NCBI RefSeq assembly: GCF_050410795.1
Contig: NZ_CP191258.1
Location: 4,340,001-4,404,000 of the forward strand
Length of the DNA: 64,000 bases
Direction: 5' to 3'
From: Fontivita pretiosa
GTDB taxonomy: Bacteria > Planctomycetota > Phycisphaerae > Tepidisphaerales > Tepidisphaeraceae
Under the pieces are notes generated by a model, which saw only the letters and a program-made list of their open reading frames with translations, had not been told where the DNA came from and made no database searches. A program made the translations under genes and the position numbers. Positions 61,159 through 64,000 of this stretch are shown here, in pieces (position 1 is the first letter of the stretch; each line of letters begins with the position of its first letter).

Positions 61159-61665
61159 TCACTTTCGCAGCTCATACAGCAGGTGCCGCAGCTCCGGCAG
61201 GATGAGTTGGGTCATCGCCAGCTCCACGGCTTTGGTAGATCCGGGCATGGCGAAGAGGGGCTTGCCGCCGGCGATTCCGGCGATGGCGCGGCTAAGCATC
61301 GCTGCGCTGCCGATCTGCTGCCAGCTCAGCATGCGGAACAACTCGCCGAAGCCGGGCAGCAAGTGCGTCAGGTGCTTCTGGATCAGGGGGATGGTCTGAT
61401 CGCGCCGGCTGATGCCGGTGCCGCCGTTGGTCAGCACGACATCAATCGTTTCGCGAGCCAGAAGGTCCAGCAGGAGCATTTCCAGCTCCGCCGGCTCGTC
61501 ACGGATGATCTGGTAGAAAGCGACCTGGTGTCCGTCGGATTCGAGCAGTTCCCGGATCCGCCGGCCGCTGGCGTCGGTCGCTTCAGTCCGCGTGTCGCTG
61601 AGGGTGATGATCGCGCATCGCGCGACCAGAAGCTGCGACGAGCTGCGGTGCTGTTCGTGGGCCAT
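61159..61665 (-). CDS. Molybdenum cofactor biosynthesis protein MoaB/MogA family
   Basis: A 168-residue protein of the MogA/MoaB fold: AIITLSDTRTEATDASGRRI, the molybdopterin-binding VVLTNGGTGISRRDQTIPLI, and LFAMPGSTKAVELAM. These proteins adenylate molybdopterin before molybdenum insertion, or are regulatory homologues. It would support the molybdenum hydroxylase at 25.7-28.4 kb. It starts 9 bp after the lipoprotein gene stop, so the two may share an operon. Confidence 0.92.
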   Translation of the reverse strand: MAHEQHRSSSQLLVARCAIITLSDTRTEATDASGRRIRELLESDGHQVAFYQIIRDEPAELEMLLLDLLARETIDVVLTNGGTGISRRDQTIPLIQKHLTHLLPGFGELFRMLSWQQIGSAAMLSRAIAGIAGGKPLFAMPGSTKAVELAMTQLILPELRHLLYELRK

Positions 61666-61674
61666 GACGCGGAT

Positions 61675-62211
61675 TCACGAGGGGATCGCCGGCTGCGTCG
61701 TCGGCGGTTCTGCCGTCTGTGGCGCGGGCGAGTGGGGCACTTCGGTTGGCATCTGCTCCTCCCGAACCACGCTCACTCCGCCATCGGCGTCGGTGACGAT
61801 GATCGTGTTGGCTCCGGGCTTGAGCGTCACGTCGATGCGACTGGGGCTGTCGCGGCTGATGGCCAGCAGGTCGCTGAACGTATGCTGCCCGAGGTAGACG
61901 CGCAGGATGGCGTCGGTGTTGCCGACGAATCGCCCGGTGCGTCGTCCGGTGGATGCGGTTTTGCCCGGGGGCACCACCACGCCGCCGATGGGCTCGTCGG
62001 CGCGGGGCGACTCGATGGCCAGATCCTCCGGCGACTTCCAGCCCTGCTCCCACGCCGGGCCGTTCTTGGTCAGCCAGACGGTAACCGTTCTGGCCGAGCG
62101 GTTCTCGACGGTCACGTCGTAGGTTCGCTTCTGAACCTTCGGGCCGCAGCCGATCAGCAGCATACACGCGAGCAGGCTCCGGCAGCCGAACAACAAAGCG
62201 GCGGTTCTCAT
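61675..62211 (-). CDS. Putative lipoprotein
   Basis: A 178-residue protein from ATG 62211 with a type II signal peptide (SLLACMLLIGCGPK; lipobox LIGC). The mature part is a beta-rich domain (YDVTVENRSARTVTVWLTKN, GGVVVPPGKTAST, LKPGANTIIVTDADGG) and a Pro/Thr-rich C-terminal tail. Likely anchored in a membrane and facing outside the cytoplasm. No family recognised. It sits just upstream of moaB. Confidence 0.78.
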   Translation of the reverse strand: MRTAALLFGCRSLLACMLLIGCGPKVQKRTYDVTVENRSARTVTVWLTKNGPAWEQGWKSPEDLAIESPRADEPIGGVVVPPGKTASTGRRTGRFVGNTDAILRVYLGQHTFSDLLAISRDSPSRIDVTLKPGANTIIVTDADGGVSVVREEQMPTEVPHSPAPQTAEPPTTQPAIPS

Positions 62212-62327
62212 GCCACGCAATGTACGGGTTTGCTTCCGGGCAGTAAATGATTTTTGTCTGTCCGGGTGTGCGGGCTGGCGGCAGGTGGAGCATCCGCACG
62301 GGCCGAACGCCGTGATACTGCATCCAT

Positions 62328-63173
62328 TCACCCGCGACGGATGAGCGAGGAAAAGTACTCCACCGGCGCTGCGGCGTATGCCCGGCGGAAGCTGGATTCA
62401 TCATCCCATCGCTGCGCCCGCAGCCGGCGAATGGGAACCCGCACGCGTATTTCGTCGCCGCTGAATGGCCAGGGATCCACCGCCAACACATCGTCGGCGC
62501 GGCGGAGCTGGAGTGTGACCGGCGTCGTGGCGCCGGGACGAGGCAGCATCTGTTGCACCTGCGAGAATGGCGGGGTTGTGCAACAGACGCCAAGGCTGAT
62601 CGTGTCCATCGCCTGAAGCAGACGAAAGTCGAACGTCAATCGCTGCTCTTTCGGGTCGGTGGTTGAAGGATCGGCCAGGCCGTTGGTCAGCGGTCGATCG
62701 GTGCGCATGCCCAGTCGCTTGCGCAACGACTCCTGAAGCTCGATCATGTTGTGCTGGAAACGATTGATTTCGAATCGTGCGCGGGGATCGGACAGATTCC
62801 AGCGGCTGCTGGGACCCGAAGCCGACGGATGCGACGCGGCGAAGATGGACAGGGCCAGGCTGTGAAGGCTGACCAGCAGCCCGGCGTAGTCATCCTGCGC
62901 CGCCGCCCGCCGCGCTGATTCCTCCCACACTTTCAGCGCAAGTTCCCGCGGGGATTCGAACACGTCCAGGGGCTGGCCCCGGGCGTTGAGGCTCGGCGCC
63001 TGGTCATGCAGCGGCCAGCCGCTGTCATGCATCGCGATCCCGAGGATCGCCGACTGCGAACTTGGCGGCGAAAAGCGATCGTTGCCCAGATGCCTGGCCA
63101 GCTCCCCGGCCAGCCGGGCGTGATCATCCTGCGTGATCAGCCAGTACTCGTTGCCAACCTGTCGGCGGATCAT
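62328..63173 (-). CDS. DUF3891 family protein
   Basis: A 281-residue cytoplasmic-looking protein: IRRQVGNEYWLITQDDHARL, ILGIAMHDSGWPLHDQAPSL, YAGLLVSLHSLALSIFAASH and LLQAMDTISLGVCC. Repeated His/Asp residues at fixed places (DDHARLAG, HDSGW, HSLALS, QAMDTISL) resemble an HD-type metal site. DUF3891 has no experimentally known function to my knowledge. It ends 116 bp before the lipoprotein start. Confidence 0.85.
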   Translation of the reverse strand: MIRRQVGNEYWLITQDDHARLAGELARHLGNDRFSPPSSQSAILGIAMHDSGWPLHDQAPSLNARGQPLDVFESPRELALKVWEESARRAAAQDDYAGLLVSLHSLALSIFAASHPSASGPSSRWNLSDPRARFEINRFQHNMIELQESLRKRLGMRTDRPLTNGLADPSTTDPKEQRLTFDFRLLQAMDTISLGVCCTTPPFSQVQQMLPRPGATTPVTLQLRRADDVLAVDPWPFSGDEIRVRVPIRRLRAQRWDDESSFRRAYAAAPVEYFSSLIRRG

Positions 63174-63212
63174 CCGGTGAGACCAGTTGAGCCAGGCGGC
63201 CTGGCAGGGCTG

Positions 63213-64000
63213 CTAAAGCTGGAGGAATCCATCACCGATCTGCGGGCCGCGCATGATGCGCACCCGCACCCGGCCACGCTCGGGAAGATGTTGCATCACC
63301 ACCGAGAATCGCTCCAGATTCAGCACCGGATATCGTCCGATCTGGAGGATCACGTCTCCCGGCTGAATGCCGGCGCGGTCGGCGACGCTGTCCTTGATCA
63401 CTTCGGTCACGAACATCCCCTGCTCGGTGTTTAAGCCGTACTTTTCGGCCAGCATCGGCGTGACCGGCTCGACGGTAATCCCCAGCCGCTGGCGGGCCTT
63501 GACGATCGCGTCAGGCAGCGGCGCCGGACGCGGCTCGATCTTCAGCGGCTTTTGTCCCTCTAATTCGACCTCGAAGGGGCGATTGGCCTGTTGCTTGAGC
63601 AGAATCGCGTAGGCATCGACGATGTTGCGGGGCTGTTTGCCGGCGATGCTGCGGACGATTTGCGTCGCGGCGGACTTGCCATGGCCGCCGTCGACACGCT
63701 CGATGACCACCTGGATGTTGGCCGGCGGGGTGAGCGTGCGTCGCTCCCGCAGCTTCAGGGGGATCTCCAGCTTGCGGACCTGGGCGGGATTCATCAATTC
63801 AGGGATCAGGTCGCGCAGGCGGTTGACCTGGATCGCAAACCCGATGTTCTGCGCGTCGCCGCGAATCGCGGTGTTGATGCCGATCACCTGTCCGTAGGCG
63901 TTGAGCAGCGGCCCGCCGGAATTGCCCGGATTGATCGCCGCGTCGGTCTGGATCAGGTCAGTGAGCACCACGGAATTGTCCGGGGCTTTCAAGTCGCGAT
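63213..64000 (-). CDS. HtrA/DegP-type serine protease (partial, N-terminus outside window)
   Basis: About 262 codons of an open frame that enters from the right edge. The visible part contains the catalytic Ser motif (TDAAINPGNSGGPLLNAYGQ), then IGFAIQVNRLRDLIPELM, followed by two PDZ-like regions, the second with GMFVTEVIKDSVADRAGIQP and GDVILQIGRYPV. The catalytic His and Asp lie beyond the window. HtrA proteases degrade or refold damaged envelope proteins; the short internal 'start' within the frame is not the true N-terminus. Confidence 0.9.
   Translation of the reverse strand, partial: RDLKAPDNSVVLTDLIQTDAAINPGNSGGPLLNAYGQVIGINTAIRGDAQNIGFAIQVNRLRDLIPELMNPAQVRKLEIPLKLRERRTLTPPANIQVVIERVDGGHGKSAATQIVRSIAGKQPRNIVDAYAILLKQQANRPFEVELEGQKPLKIEPRPAPLPDAIVKARQRLGITVEPVTPMLAEKYGLNTEQGMFVTEVIKDSVADRAGIQPGDVILQIGRYPVLNLERFSVVMQHLPERGRVRVRIMRGPQIGDGFLQL

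Overview
The window looks like a chromosomal segment of a high-GC member of the Planctomycetota, probably class Phycisphaerae. The indications are prepilin-like proteins with FTLVELLVVIG leaders, PEP-CTERM sorting tails, dockerin-like repeats on a secreted pectate lyase, cyclophilins starting with LEPR-like N-termini, and a large secreted carbohydrate-active repertoire. The taxonomic placement is inference. No tRNA, rRNA, transposase, integrase or CRISPR array was seen.

Left part, minus strand (1-17.9 kb). A partial isocitrate lyase/PEP mutase-family gene lies at the edge, followed by a block of REP-like palindromes. Then comes a long minus-strand run, read from high to low coordinates: two prepilin-like proteins flanking a small membrane-anchored protein, an SSS-family sodium:solute symporter, two secreted five-bladed-propeller glycosidase-like proteins, and a tandem array of six secreted paralogues (1015-10117). 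Each paralogue contains two copies of an unrecognised domain of about 230 residues. Several junctions are 4-bp start/stop overlaps. This looks like one glycan-processing locus. Both prepilin promoters carry paired operator-like motifs.

18-34.4 kb, minus strand. An Hmc/Hyb-like electron-transfer operon encodes a Tat-exported 4Fe-4S protein fused to an NrfD-type membrane subunit and two multihaem cytochromes, one of them ending in redoxin-like and TPR regions. It is followed by a glycosyltransferase, a two-subunit molybdenum hydroxylase, and a surface-glycan cluster of three glycosyltransferases and two methyltransferases.

34.5-41.8 kb, plus strand. A DUF2585 membrane protein precedes a complete SUF iron-sulfur assembly operon (A-type carrier, SufB, SufC, SufD, fused SufS-SufE, SufT/DUF59 factor). 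What looks like a truncated Rrf2 regulator lies just upstream.

41.8-51.7 kb. Two cyclophilin-fold proteins with Ig-like N-terminal regions, a Gfo/Idh/MocA oxidoreductase, a hybrid histidine kinase, a sugar-phosphate isomerase-like protein, and a pabA/trpG amidotransferase behind a structured leader that ends in a terminator hairpin. A heavy-metal chaperone/membrane protein pair follows, then a TerC-family protein preceded by a yybP-ykoY (manganese) riboswitch.

51.7-64 kb. A GH31 glycosidase is translationally coupled to a dockerin/PEP-CTERM pectate lyase. Divergent from them is a four-gene operon (iron alcohol dehydrogenase, DapA-family aldolase/lyase, PdxA2, four-carbon acid sugar kinase) that resembles threonate/erythronate-type catabolism. 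The window closes with MoaB, a lipoprotein, a DUF3891 protein and a partial HtrA-type protease.
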